DNA of 64,000 nt from JBOHRN01 sp050732775 (GTDB taxonomy: Bacteria; Gemmatimonadota; Gemmatimonadetes; Longimicrobiales; Longimicrobiaceae). This document shows, in pieces, positions 8,384 to 16,562 of this stretch (positions within the stretch are counted from its first letter, which is position 1; every line of letters starts with the position of its first letter). A model generated the notes under the pieces. It did not search any database. It was given only the letters and a program-made list of their open reading frames with translations, and was not told the DNA's origin. The DNA lies in NCBI GenBank assembly GCA_050732775.1, contig JBOHRN010000010.1, positions 62,001-126,000 on the forward strand, written 5' to 3'. Both the position numbers and the translations under genes were made by a program.

Positions 8384-8805
8384 CTGCTCAATTCCTCTTC
8401 CGTGGCCTGGTAGCGTGATCCGCACTTGGTGAGCAGGGTGGTGGCCTCGAACACCCCGTCCGGAGAGAGTACCCCCTCTACCACCACCTCGCGACCCTCC
8501 TTGAAGGTATCTGGAAGCGGTCCCACGTAGTGAACCGGGAAGCGGCCTCCGCCACCCTCATCCAGGCCGGTGACGCCGAAGCGGAGGTCGAGCGCGCGCG
8601 GGTCCCACGCCACCGTACCGGGGATCACACGCCCACCCACCTTGACGCCCAACTGGTGGTAGCTGGGGTCGGCGGCCACCCGTGCGAGCAGCTCGGAGGG
8701 GGTGTGATAGTAAAGCATGGAGTCCTTCATGCCCGTGACCATGAGGTAGCCCACGATCACGGCCATGGCCGCCCCGCCGATCAGGAAACGCCGGTGTCTC
8801 TTCAA
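8380..8805 (-). CDS. ccmE: Cytochrome c maturation heme chaperone CcmE, CxxxY variant
   Basis: 141 residues: one N-terminal membrane anchor (about 6-24) and a periplasmic OB-fold domain. CcmE receives heme and passes it to CcmF. In most bacteria the heme is bound covalently by His in an HxxxY motif. Here the aligned segment is LTKCGSRYQATE, with Cys128 and Tyr132, the CxxxY form known from archaea and Desulfovibrio. The codon at 8424-8422 reads TGC, so this is not a translation artefact. The gene is first of the Ccm group and overlaps ccmF-ccmH by four bases. A possible promoter lies at 8839-8867. CcmA, B, C, D and G are not in the window. Confidence 0.92.
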   Translation of the reverse strand: MKRHRRFLIGGAAMAVIVGYLMVTGMKDSMLYYHTPSELLARVAADPSYHQLGVKVGGRVIPGTVAWDPRALDLRFGVTGLDEGGGGRFPVHYVGPLPDTFKEGREVVVEGVLSPDGVFEATTLLTKCGSRYQATEEELSR

Positions 8806-8838
8806 GTAACGCGCAGGTCCGGGTTCGGGTGAGTGCGG

Positions 8839-8867
8839 AATATAGAACGGAAGGAGGGAGATTGAAA
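8839..8867 (-). promoter_or_regulatory. Possible sigma70-like promoter for ccmE
   Basis: On the minus strand TTTCAA (8867-8862) and TATATT (8844-8839) are 17 bases apart, upstream of ccmE in a 105-base gap. The -10 matches five of six consensus bases, the -35 only three. The start would fall about 30 bases before the ATG. An imperfect inverted repeat, GAGTG-N11-CACTC (8872-8892), lies just upstream. Plausible but unproven. Confidence 0.35.
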
Positions 8868-8910
8868 GGCGGAGTGATCCCCGCTTGCACTCAGCTCCCC
8901 GAGGCCGTGG

Positions 8911-9240
8911 CTACCGCGCCCGCGACACCACGGCGTATCCGGCGGCGGCGCCGAAGAGATCCCAGACCAGGTCGGGGATGGAGAAGCGGTTGCCGGCTTG
9001 GCGCTGGTCGTAAACTTCCTTGGCCACCCCCGCCAAGGCCGCGGCCGAGGCGCCCGCCAGGGCGCTCTGGCGCGGTTCCATACCGGCCAGGCGGGCGCCG
9101 CCCCCAAGCAGATTGGTGAGCGCGAACGACACCGCGAAGTGGCGAAACTTGTCCTCTCCGAACCAAGCATCGTCGGGTGGCCGGTCGGGCGCCCCCACCG
9201 GGAGCGCTAAGCAGAGGCAGAGGGCGAGCGCCTCCGTCAC
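8911..9240 (-). CDS. Small exported YfiM/DUF2279-like protein
   Basis: 109 residues from the GTG at 9240, which overlaps the glpK stop (GTGA). The first 18 residues are hydrophobic and look like a signal peptide. The motif WFGEDKFRHFAVSFALTN and later FSIPDLVWDLFGAAAGYAV match the YfiM/DUF2279 family of small envelope proteins of unknown role. The frame runs upstream to 9306, but that part is inside glpK and Gly-rich, so I rejected it. It lies between glpK and the ccm genes and may be cotranscribed with glpK. I cannot assign a function. Confidence 0.7.
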   Translation of the reverse strand: MTEALALCLCLALPVGAPDRPPDDAWFGEDKFRHFAVSFALTNLLGGGARLAGMEPRQSALAGASAAALAGVAKEVYDQRQAGNRFSIPDLVWDLFGAAAGYAVVSRAR

Positions 9241-10733
9241 CCCGCCCCCTCCCACGCCGCCCACGCCCGGGTGGCGGCCAGAGCCCTTTCCCAACCCGAA
9301 ATCCACCGCTCCCGGTCCGCGGCGACGGCAACCGGCTCAAACACTGTCTCGCCCGTGACCGCCTCGCGAAACTCATCGGCGCTGGACCACACACCGAGCG
9401 CCAGCCCGGCCAGCCCGGCCGCCCCCAGCGCCGTGGTCTCGATTACGGCGGGGCGCCGCACCGGCACCCCGAGTAGATCGGCTTGGAACTGCAGCAGCCA
9501 GTCGTTGGCCGAGGCGCCTCCGTCTACCCGTAGCTCCCGGAGCGGCTGTCCCGTGTCGCTCTCCATCGCCCGCGCCACGTCGCGGGTCGAGTACGCCATC
9601 GCCTCGAGGGCTGCGCGCGCCAGGTGCGGGCGGCCGTTGCCGCGGGTGAGCCCCACCACCGTGCCGCGCGCGGCCGGCTCCCAATGGGGCGCACCCAAAC
9701 CGGTAAAGGCGGGCACGAAGTACACTCCATCGTTGGAGTCGAGCGAGCGGGCGAGAGCCTCGCTTTCGGACGCCTCGGCGATGATCCCCAGGCCGTCTCG
9801 CAGCCACTGAACGGCGGCCCCCGCGATGAACACGGCTCCCTCCAGGGCGAAGCCGCGCCCGCCGCTGGCCGAGCAGGCGGCCGTGGTGAGCAGCCCGCTC
9901 CCGGAGCGGAGCGGCTCCTCGCCCGTATAGGTGAGCAGGAAAGCGCCGGTGCCGTAAGTGTTCTTTCCCAGCCCCGGACGCCAGCACCCCTGGCCGAAGA
10001 GGGCGGCTTGCTGGTCACCCGCGAGGCCCGCGATCGGGAGCTCCGCGCCCGCCGCCTCGCCGTCGCTCACACCGTACACCTCGCTGGAAGGGCGGACCTC
10101 CGGGAGTACCCCCGCCGGCACTCCGAACAGGTCGAGCAGAAAGGGGTCCCACCCCCCCGTCTCCAAGTTGTAGAGGAGCGTCCGGGAGGCGTTGGTGGGT
10201 TCGGTCAGGTGGAGCCGCCCGCCAGTCAAGTTCCAGACCAACCAACTGTCGATGGTGCCCGCCGCCAGCTCGCCTTGCTCCGCGCGCTCGCGGGCGCCGG
10301 GAACGTTGTCCAGGAGCCAGCCGAGTTTGGTGGCCGAAAAGTAGGGGTCGATGAGGAGCCCGGTCCGCTCCCTGACCTCTTCTTGGTGCCCGGCACGTTT
10401 CAGCTCGCGGCAGAGGGGAGCGGTGCGGCCGTCCTGCCAGACCAGGGCGCGGTGGACCGGCGCGCCTGTCTCCCGGTCCCACAGTACGATGGTCTCGCGC
10501 TGGTTGGTAATGCCGATCCCGGCCAGGGCGTCCAACCCCACGCCCGCGCCGGCGGCCGCCTCCCGGGCGGTCTCTTGCACGCTGCGCCAGATCTCTTCGG
10601 GGTCGTGCTCCACCCGCCCGGGTGCGGGAAAGTGCTGCCTGAACTCCCGGTAACTCCGGCCGCGCACGCACCCGACGGCGTCTATCACCAAGCTGGTGGT
10701 GCCGGTGGTGCCCTGGTCGATGGCGAGGATCAT
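9237..10733 (-). CDS. glpK: Glycerol kinase
   Basis: 498 residues, a FGGY-family sugar kinase of normal length. It phosphorylates glycerol to glycerol 3-phosphate with ATP. The N-terminal phosphate motif is ILAIDQGTTGTTSLVID. The glycerol-site region ITNQRETIVLWD, the AGDQQAALFGQGCW segment and the C-terminal DGGASANDWLLQFQAD are characteristic GlpK landmarks. The ATG at 10733 has GGAGG about seven bases upstream and fits the family start better than the GTG six bases earlier. No glpF or glpD lies nearby. The 45-base gap to recG upstream shows no obvious terminator. Confidence 0.95.
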   Translation of the reverse strand: MILAIDQGTTGTTSLVIDAVGCVRGRSYREFRQHFPAPGRVEHDPEEIWRSVQETAREAAAGAGVGLDALAGIGITNQRETIVLWDRETGAPVHRALVWQDGRTAPLCRELKRAGHQEEVRERTGLLIDPYFSATKLGWLLDNVPGARERAEQGELAAGTIDSWLVWNLTGGRLHLTEPTNASRTLLYNLETGGWDPFLLDLFGVPAGVLPEVRPSSEVYGVSDGEAAGAELPIAGLAGDQQAALFGQGCWRPGLGKNTYGTGAFLLTYTGEEPLRSGSGLLTTAACSASGGRGFALEGAVFIAGAAVQWLRDGLGIIAEASESEALARSLDSNDGVYFVPAFTGLGAPHWEPAARGTVVGLTRGNGRPHLARAALEAMAYSTRDVARAMESDTGQPLRELRVDGGASANDWLLQFQADLLGVPVRRPAVIETTALGAAGLAGLALGVWSSADEFREAVTGETVFEPVAVAADRERWISGWERALAATRAWAAWEGAG

Positions 10734-10784
10734 GAACACCCCTCCAGGTTACTCACCCGGATCTTAATCCGCCAGCCGAATGGC

Positions 10785-12866
10785 TCACCCCACGCGGATC
10801 AGCCCGGCCCGGTCGCCGTAACGCTCAACCAGCCGCTCCCGGACCTCGGGGTGCTCTTGCAGCGCCGGGTCTTCGGCCACCACGCGGCGGGCCTCGTCGC
10901 GGGCGCGTAGGAGTAGCTCCTCATCCCGCTCCAGATCGGCGAAGCGGAAGTCGGGAAGGCCGTGCTGGCGGGCCCCGAAAAAATCTCCCTGGCCGCGCAG
11001 CCGAAGGTCCATACGGGCAATTTCGAAGCCGTCGTCGGTGGCGGCGAAGCGTTTCAGCCGCCCGGCCACACCCTGGCCTGAGCAGAGCAGCACGCAGTAG
11101 CTCTCCTCGCCTCCCCGCCCCACCCGACCCCGCAACTGGTGAAGCTGGGATAGTCCGAAGCGCTCGGCGTGCTCGATCACCATCACGGTGGCACCCGGCA
11201 CGTCGATCCCCACCTCTATCACGGTGGTCGCCACCAACACGTCGATATCACCGGCGCGGAAACGGCGCATGACATCTTCCTTGTCCTCGCCCACCAGCTG
11301 CCCGTGAACCAGACCGAGCCGCAGACCGGAGAGCTCTCCGCGCCGCAGCCGCTCGTACTCCTCGGTGGCAGCGCGGGCTTCGAGCGCGTCCGACTCCTCC
11401 ACCAGGGGAAAGACCAGGTACGCCTGCCGGCCCGCCTCTACCTGTTGGCGCACAAAGCTCAAAACTTTGCCGCGCGCCGATAAGGGCCGCACCGCGGTGC
11501 GGACCGGCCGACGGCCGGGCGGACGCTGGTCGAGTACCGAGAGGTCCAGATCGCCGTAGCGGGTGAGGGCGAGGGAACGGGGGATGGGGGTGGCCGACAT
11601 CACCAGCACGTCGGCCCGCTCGCCTTGCTCCGAGAGGGTCTGTCGCTGGCGCACGCCGAAGCGGTGCTGCTCGTCAATCACCACGAGCCCCAGCCGGTGA
11701 AACTCTACCTCCTGCTGGATGAGGGCGTGTGTACCCACCACCAACTGCGATTCGCCCGAGGAGACGCGCTCTAGCGCCTCCCGCCTGTCGGCCGTGGCCA
11801 TGCGGCCGGTCAGCAACTCGAGGCGCACCGGCAGGCCGCCGAGTAGACGGCCCAGCGTCTCCAGGTGTTGCTCGGCCAAGATGGCGGTAGGGACCATCAG
11901 AGCTGCTTGGTAGCCGTTTTCCACCGCACGCAGCATGGCGAAGGCGGCCACCACCGTCTTGCCCGAACCCACGTCTCCCTGCAGCAGCCGGTTCATGCGA
12001 AGCGGCCGGGCCATGTCGTCGCCGAGCTCCCGCAGCGCGCGGCGCTGGGCTCCGGTCAGTTCGAAAGGCAAGCTGTCGTGAAACGGTTTGGTGAGCGCTG
12101 CCGGTCCCCCCTCGGGGGGTGCCGGAAATGAAACTCCCTCCCGAGCGTGGCGGGCGCGGTGGCGGTGGAGGGCGTGCAGGAGTTGGAGGAAGAAGAGTTC
12201 GTCAAACACCACCCGCCTGCGTCCCTCCCCGGCCTCGGCTAGGGAACCGGGTCGGTGCACCCGCTCCAACGCCTTGGCCAGCGGGAGCAGCCCGAGCCGG
12301 TGGAGAAAGCCAGGGTCGAAGCACTCCTCCTCTTTTGCCCCCGCTAATAGCAGGTCGAGGTTCTTCTCCACCAGGGAGCGGAGCTGCCGATGGGAGATGC
12401 CCTCGGTGGCCGGGTAGACCGGAAAGACCGTCCCCAGTTTCTCGGGCGCCTCTTCCCCCTCGCGGGCCAGCACCGTGAATTCGCGCGGCTGGAGCTGGCG
12501 GCCGTGAAAAAAGCGGACCGGGCCCGAACAGAGCAAGAGGTCTCCCTTGCGAACGACGCGCTCTAGGAAGGGCTGGCCGGGCCAGGCGCACTCGATCAGG
12601 CCGGAGCTGTCTTCGAGCACGGCTTGGAAGACTCGCAGCCCCTTGCGGGTGGGGATTACCCCTTGGGAGACCACCCGGCCGATGACGGTGGCGTCTTCGC
12701 CCGGGTTGAGCTCCCGAAGGGGGCGCACGGTAGAGGCGTCTTCGTAGCGGTGGGGGAGGTGGTAGAGGAGGTCGCGGGCGCTCGCGATGCCGACCCGGCG
12801 CAAGACCTCGGCCCGGCGAGGGCCAACTCCTTTGAGAAATTGGACGGGCCGGTCGAGCTCCCTCAC
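10785..12866 (-). CDS. recG: ATP-dependent DNA helicase RecG
   Basis: 693 residues, full length. RecG remodels stalled replication forks and branch-migrates Holliday junctions. The N-terminal wedge/OB domain starts with helix-hairpin sequence FLKGVGPRRAEVLRRVGI. The SF2 helicase core has Walker A GDVGSGKTVVA, the DEQH box, MSATPIPRSLALT and the motif VI segment QLRGRVGRGGEES. The start is GTG at 12866, overlapping the ftsY stop by four bases. Together with ftsY it forms the downstream end of the long division cluster transcript. Confidence 0.97.
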   Translation of the reverse strand: MRELDRPVQFLKGVGPRRAEVLRRVGIASARDLLYHLPHRYEDASTVRPLRELNPGEDATVIGRVVSQGVIPTRKGLRVFQAVLEDSSGLIECAWPGQPFLERVVRKGDLLLCSGPVRFFHGRQLQPREFTVLAREGEEAPEKLGTVFPVYPATEGISHRQLRSLVEKNLDLLLAGAKEEECFDPGFLHRLGLLPLAKALERVHRPGSLAEAGEGRRRVVFDELFFLQLLHALHRHRARHAREGVSFPAPPEGGPAALTKPFHDSLPFELTGAQRRALRELGDDMARPLRMNRLLQGDVGSGKTVVAAFAMLRAVENGYQAALMVPTAILAEQHLETLGRLLGGLPVRLELLTGRMATADRREALERVSSGESQLVVGTHALIQQEVEFHRLGLVVIDEQHRFGVRQRQTLSEQGERADVLVMSATPIPRSLALTRYGDLDLSVLDQRPPGRRPVRTAVRPLSARGKVLSFVRQQVEAGRQAYLVFPLVEESDALEARAATEEYERLRRGELSGLRLGLVHGQLVGEDKEDVMRRFRAGDIDVLVATTVIEVGIDVPGATVMVIEHAERFGLSQLHQLRGRVGRGGEESYCVLLCSGQGVAGRLKRFAATDDGFEIARMDLRLRGQGDFFGARQHGLPDFRFADLERDEELLLRARDEARRVVAEDPALQEHPEVRERLVERYGDRAGLIRVG

Positions 12867-13792
12867 ACCGTGAGCACCTGTTCGGAGAATTCGCTGATGC
12901 GAAATGGCACCAGGTCGCCTACCCCCTCACCCACTCCGGCGAATTTGACCGGCAGGTCGAACTCCTCCTTGAGGGCCACCACGATGCCCCCCTTGGCCGT
13001 GCCGTCCAGCTTGGCCAGCACGATCCCGGTGAGGTCGAGGGCGGCGCCGAAGGTACCTACCTGGGCCATACTATTCTGGCCCAGAGTGGCGTCTACCACC
13101 ATGAGAGTCTCGTGCGGGGCGCCCGCCAGCTTGCGGCGTAACACCCGGTGAACCTTTTCCAACTCCTCCATGAGGTTCCGCTGGGTGTGGAGCCGGCCCG
13201 CGGTATCCACGATTAACACGTCGGTGCCTTCCGAAACCGCTCGTTCCACGGCGTCGAAGGCCACGGCGGCCGGATCGCGGCCGGGGTCACCACCCACGAA
13301 CCCGGCGCCCACTCTCTCGGCCCAACACGCAAGCTGCAGGGTCGCCCCAGCGCGAAAGGTGTCGGCCGCCGTCAGGGTGAGCGAGCGCCCCTGGCCGATG
13401 AGCCGGTGGGCGAGCTTGCCGATGGTGGTGGTCTTGCCAACTCCGTTTACCCCCACCACTAGAAAAACGGTGGGGCCGTCGGGGTTCAAGCGTAGCGCCG
13501 TGTCGGAGCGGCCGTGCTCCAGAATACCCCGGATCTCAGCCTGTACGGCGCCGAGAAAGTCGTCCCGGTTTCTGGACTTGCCCTCGCGGGCCAACCGCTC
13601 TACCCGGTCCACCAGTTTGACGGTGGCGGGCACGCCGAAGTCGGCGCCGATCAGGAGCTCTTCCAACTCTTCCAAGGCGTGCTGGTCAACTCCGCCCCGG
13701 GCCAACACCGCGACGTCGCTGAGGGCCACGTCCACCATCCGGTCCCAGAGAGACTTGGTGAACTCTTCCTTGCGCTTAAACAGCCGGGGCAT
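12863..13792 (-). CDS. ftsY: Signal recognition particle receptor FtsY
   Basis: 309 residues from the ATG at 13792. FtsY docks the SRP-ribosome complex at the membrane and is an NG-domain GTPase. The basic N-terminus MPRLFKRKEEFTKSLWD is short, without the long acidic A domain of enterobacteria. G motifs are GVNGVGKTTTIGKLA, DTAGRLH and TKLDGTAKGG in the variant LAKLDGTAKGGI. The frame is open to 13843, but the homologous start is 13792, ten bases after the M23 peptidase stop. Position next to the fts cluster fits its historical name, though its role is protein targeting. Confidence 0.96.
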   Translation of the reverse strand: MPRLFKRKEEFTKSLWDRMVDVALSDVAVLARGGVDQHALEELEELLIGADFGVPATVKLVDRVERLAREGKSRNRDDFLGAVQAEIRGILEHGRSDTALRLNPDGPTVFLVVGVNGVGKTTTIGKLAHRLIGQGRSLTLTAADTFRAGATLQLACWAERVGAGFVGGDPGRDPAAVAFDAVERAVSEGTDVLIVDTAGRLHTQRNLMEELEKVHRVLRRKLAGAPHETLMVVDATLGQNSMAQVGTFGAALDLTGIVLAKLDGTAKGGIVVALKEEFDLPVKFAGVGEGVGDLVPFRISEFSEQVLTV

Positions 13793-13802
13793 GGACCGGC
13801 GG

Positions 13803-15182
13803 TCAGTCTCCGACGCTCTGGTTTTTTTCGACGGCTCCAGCACCGGCCAAGAACACGGGTCGGGAGACGTTGTCGAGGGCGGCCACCCTCGAGCTCACCA
13901 CCCGGTCGAAGCCGGCGCGGTGGGATTCGGGTACGGGGTCGCCCTGGATACCGCGCACGCTCTTTGGGTCGACGGGCCGGCCGTGGAGCCGGAACTCATA
14001 GTGGAGGTGCGGGCCGGTAGAGAGCCCGCTGGAGCCGACGTAGCCGATAACCTCCCCCTGCTTGACTCGGACCCCCGTCCTTATACCCTCGGCGAAGCGG
14101 CTCAGATGGGCGTAGCGGGTCTGGTAACCACGGGGGTGACGCAGATAGACCACCCTTCCGTAACCGCCGTTCCAATCGGCCCTGAGTACCACCCCGTCTC
14201 CGGCCGCCCGGATGGGGGTGCCCATCCGGGCGGCGTAGTCGACCCCGTGGTGGGGGCGGCTGCGTCCTAGCACGGGGTGCATGCGGCTGTCCGTGTAGGC
14301 GGAACTAATACGGCGGTAACGGAGGGGGGCGCGCAGAAAGGCGCGGCGCAAAGAGCCGCCCTGCCTGTCGAAGTAGTCCTCGACCCCGCCGTCCGTGGCG
14401 AAGTGGTAGGCGTGGTAGTGGCGGCCGTCTACCGAGAACTCGGCGGCGAGCACCCGTCCCGAGCGGGCGCTGCCGTCGGGGCGGACGCGCCGCTCGTACA
14501 GAACCCGGAACCGGTCGCCCGGCCGCAGGTCGCGAGAAAAGTCGATCACCCAAGCGAAGACGCCGTCGGCCAGAGCGTCGACCACCTGCTCCCGCTCAGA
14601 TACCGGGAGCCGGGCTCCGCCGCCGACCAGGAGAGCCTGGTACAGAGAGGTGCTGACCTCGCCCGTCAACACCGCGGTGTCGGCCACCACCGGCACTTCC
14701 TCCAAGCCACCGCTCCACATTTCGGCGGCGCCGGGCCGCAGCACGATCATCCGGTCAAGATCGAGCTGCACCGACATCCTCCGTACCGAGCCGTTGGCCA
14801 CTGATCTGCGGTGAGAGACCACTAGCCCGGGAAGTAGCCGCCGGAGATCGGCGTGCTCGGAGAGGACTGCCAGCAGCACGCCGCTCTCGGCCGGGCTCAG
14901 CCCGGTCCTGGCCACTAGCTCCGAGATACTCTCTCCGCCCCGCAGCGTGTCGGAGAGGGTCTCAAGAGCGGCCGCGGCGCGAACCGCGGGTAGCCGGACG
15001 AGAGAGCCCCGGGCCGGCTCCGGCCGGTCCGCGGGCAAGAAGCCGCGGATCAGCCCCGCTTCTGTCTGTGGGCCGGGCTCCGGGCCAGGCCGGTCGCGGT
15101 CCCGCCCGTTGAGGAGATTGCCAGCCAGGGCCGCTCCAAATAGCACGCAAAGTCCGAGCGCGGTAAGGCGTCGAGAGGTCAC
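13803..15182 (-). CDS. Exported M23 family metallopeptidase with OapA-like region
   Basis: 459 residues. The N-terminus (about 1-22) is a hydrophobic signal or anchor. A middle region with RGGESISELVARTGLSPAES resembles the OapA/LysM-like domain found in DD-endopeptidases such as MepM. The C-terminal LytM domain has HHGVDYAARMGTPI and HLHYEFRLHGRPVDP, supplying the Zn ligands H-x3-D and HxH. It probably cuts peptide crosslinks in murein, near the septum given its place between ftsZ and ftsY. Start is GTG at 15182; AGGA lies upstream but is separated from GTG by an A8 run. Some LytM proteins only activate amidases, but here the metal ligands are kept. Confidence 0.88.
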   Translation of the reverse strand: MTSRRLTALGLCVLFGAALAGNLLNGRDRDRPGPEPGPQTEAGLIRGFLPADRPEPARGSLVRLPAVRAAAALETLSDTLRGGESISELVARTGLSPAESGVLLAVLSEHADLRRLLPGLVVSHRRSVANGSVRRMSVQLDLDRMIVLRPGAAEMWSGGLEEVPVVADTAVLTGEVSTSLYQALLVGGGARLPVSEREQVVDALADGVFAWVIDFSRDLRPGDRFRVLYERRVRPDGSARSGRVLAAEFSVDGRHYHAYHFATDGGVEDYFDRQGGSLRRAFLRAPLRYRRISSAYTDSRMHPVLGRSRPHHGVDYAARMGTPIRAAGDGVVLRADWNGGYGRVVYLRHPRGYQTRYAHLSRFAEGIRTGVRVKQGEVIGYVGSSGLSTGPHLHYEFRLHGRPVDPKSVRGIQGDPVPESHRAGFDRVVSSRVAALDNVSRPVFLAGAGAVEKNQSVGD

Positions 15183-15245
15183 GGTTTTTTTTGTCCTCGC
15201 TGGGAAAGGGTCACAGGATAACCGTCGCCGTCAAACTCCGCCACC

Positions 15246-15269
15246 CCGGGCGTAAAAGATCCCGCCCGG
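15246..15269. repeat. Perfect 7-bp inverted repeat in the ftsZ-M23 gap
   Basis: CCGGGCG at 15246-15252 and CGCCCGG at 15263-15269 are exact reverse complements with a 10-base spacer. It lies in the 145-base gap between ftsZ and the M23 peptidase gene. No T run follows on the minus strand, so it does not look like an intrinsic terminator. It could be an operator or an mRNA hairpin. Confidence 0.4.
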
Positions 15270-15327
15270 ACATGACCGGTATGGCCATAAGTCATTGCAA
15301 TTCAACTCCTTGCGCCACCGCCGCAGG

Positions 15328-16506
15328 CTAGTCCATCTGCCGGCGGATGAAGGTCGGAATCTCCAAATCGTTAGGTAGCAGCCGGTCCGGACCCCCGGCT
15401 GGAGCCGTCGCCAGCCGGTTCACGGCTACCGGCTCGGGCCGCTGGGGCTGGGGGCGGGGAGCGCTCTCCGCTCGCGGCGCGGGGCGGCTCAGGCGCGAGA
15501 AGTCGGGCCTGATCACCTTGGCCCCCCGCCCGCTTTCGACCGCTGCCTTGTCGAAACCGGTGGCTATCACCGTGACCCGGACGTCTCCCGATATCGACCT
15601 GTCCTCGACTGCGCCGAAGATGATTTCGGCGTCCTCTCCCGCGGCTTCCTGGATGACGGAGGCGATGGTGGTCACCTCGTCGATGGTCAGGTCCTCGCCA
15701 CCGGTGATATTGATGAGCACACCCGCGGCGCCGGAGATGGAGACGTCGTCCAGCAGGGGCGAAGAGATGGCCTCCTGGGCCGCTTCCACCGCCCGGTTCT
15801 CGCCCTGTCCGAAGCCGGTACCCATCAGGGCCGGCCCCCGGTTGGACATGACGGTGCGGACGTCCGCAAAGTCCACGTTGACCAATCCGGTTACCCGGAT
15901 CAGGTCCGAGATCCCCTGGGTGGCGTGGAGCAGAACCTCGTCCGCTTTTTTCAACGCTTCCCGGAAGGAGGTCCCCTTGCCCACCACGGCGAGGAGCCGT
16001 TCGTTGGGAACCACTATCATGGTGTCCACGGTACGCTTCAGCTCGGCGAGCCCCTCGTCGGCGTGGCGCATGCGCTTTTTGCCCTCGAAAAGGAAGGGGC
16101 GGGTCACCACGGCGATGGTGAGGGCGCCCATGTCGCGAGCCATCTCACCTATCACCGGGGCCGCCCCAGTACCGGTGCCACCGCCCATCCCCGCGGTCAC
16201 GAAGACCAGGTCCGCCCCCTCCAGGGTACGCCGGACCTCCTCCGTGTTCTCCTCGATGGCCTGCCGGCCGATCTCGGGGCGGGCGCCGGCGCCGAGCCCC
16301 CGGGTGAGCTTTTTTCCGATCTGAACCTTGACGCCGGATTTTGCATTCTTGAGGGCCTGGGCGTCCGTATTGACGGAGACGAACTCGACCCCCTCCAGGT
16401 CCTCGTTGATCATCCGGTTGACGGCGTTACCCCCACCACCACCCACGCCCACCACTTTCATGCGGGCGTTACGGGCGGCGCTCTCTTCGTATTCGAAGAT
16501 CATCAT
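15328..16506 (-). CDS. ftsZ: Cell division protein FtsZ
   Basis: 392 residues. FtsZ is the tubulin-like GTPase that forms the division ring. The GTP loop GMGGGTGTGAAPV, the N-terminal VGVGGGGGNAVNRM and the T7-loop region NVDFADVRTVM are intact. A variable linker (about 325-378) leads to the C-terminal peptide DLEIPTFIRRQMD, which binds FtsA and other partners. The ATG pair at 16506 follows a good GAAAGGAAGG ribosome site; either Met could start. A 56-base gap from ftsA is the largest inside the cluster downstream of mraZ. Confidence 0.98.
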   Translation of the reverse strand: MMIFEYEESAARNARMKVVGVGGGGGNAVNRMINEDLEGVEFVSVNTDAQALKNAKSGVKVQIGKKLTRGLGAGARPEIGRQAIEENTEEVRRTLEGADLVFVTAGMGGGTGTGAAPVIGEMARDMGALTIAVVTRPFLFEGKKRMRHADEGLAELKRTVDTMIVVPNERLLAVVGKGTSFREALKKADEVLLHATQGISDLIRVTGLVNVDFADVRTVMSNRGPALMGTGFGQGENRAVEAAQEAISSPLLDDVSISGAAGVLINITGGEDLTIDEVTTIASVIQEAAGEDAEIIFGAVEDRSISGDVRVTVIATGFDKAAVESGRGAKVIRPDFSRLSRPAPRAESAPRPQPQRPEPVAVNRLATAPAGGPDRLLPNDLEIPTFIRRQMD

Positions 16507-16562
16507 CTCGGTACCTTCCTTTCGTTAGCGTGAATGCACCCCGTTCCACTACTCCCCCAACT

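Noticed and set aside
9624..10910. 428-residue plus-strand open frame opposite glpK
   Set aside because: It lies fully antisense to a motif-complete glycerol kinase, is rich in Arg, Gly, Pro and Ala, and has no recognisable domain. Long antisense frames are expected in GC-rich DNA.
13170..14270. 366-residue plus-strand frame opposite ftsY and the M23 peptidase
   Set aside because: Spans two real genes, biased composition, no motif.
15185..15192. T8 run on the plus strand, as a terminator
   Set aside because: No gene reads towards it on the plus strand and no stem precedes it; on the minus strand it is an A run.
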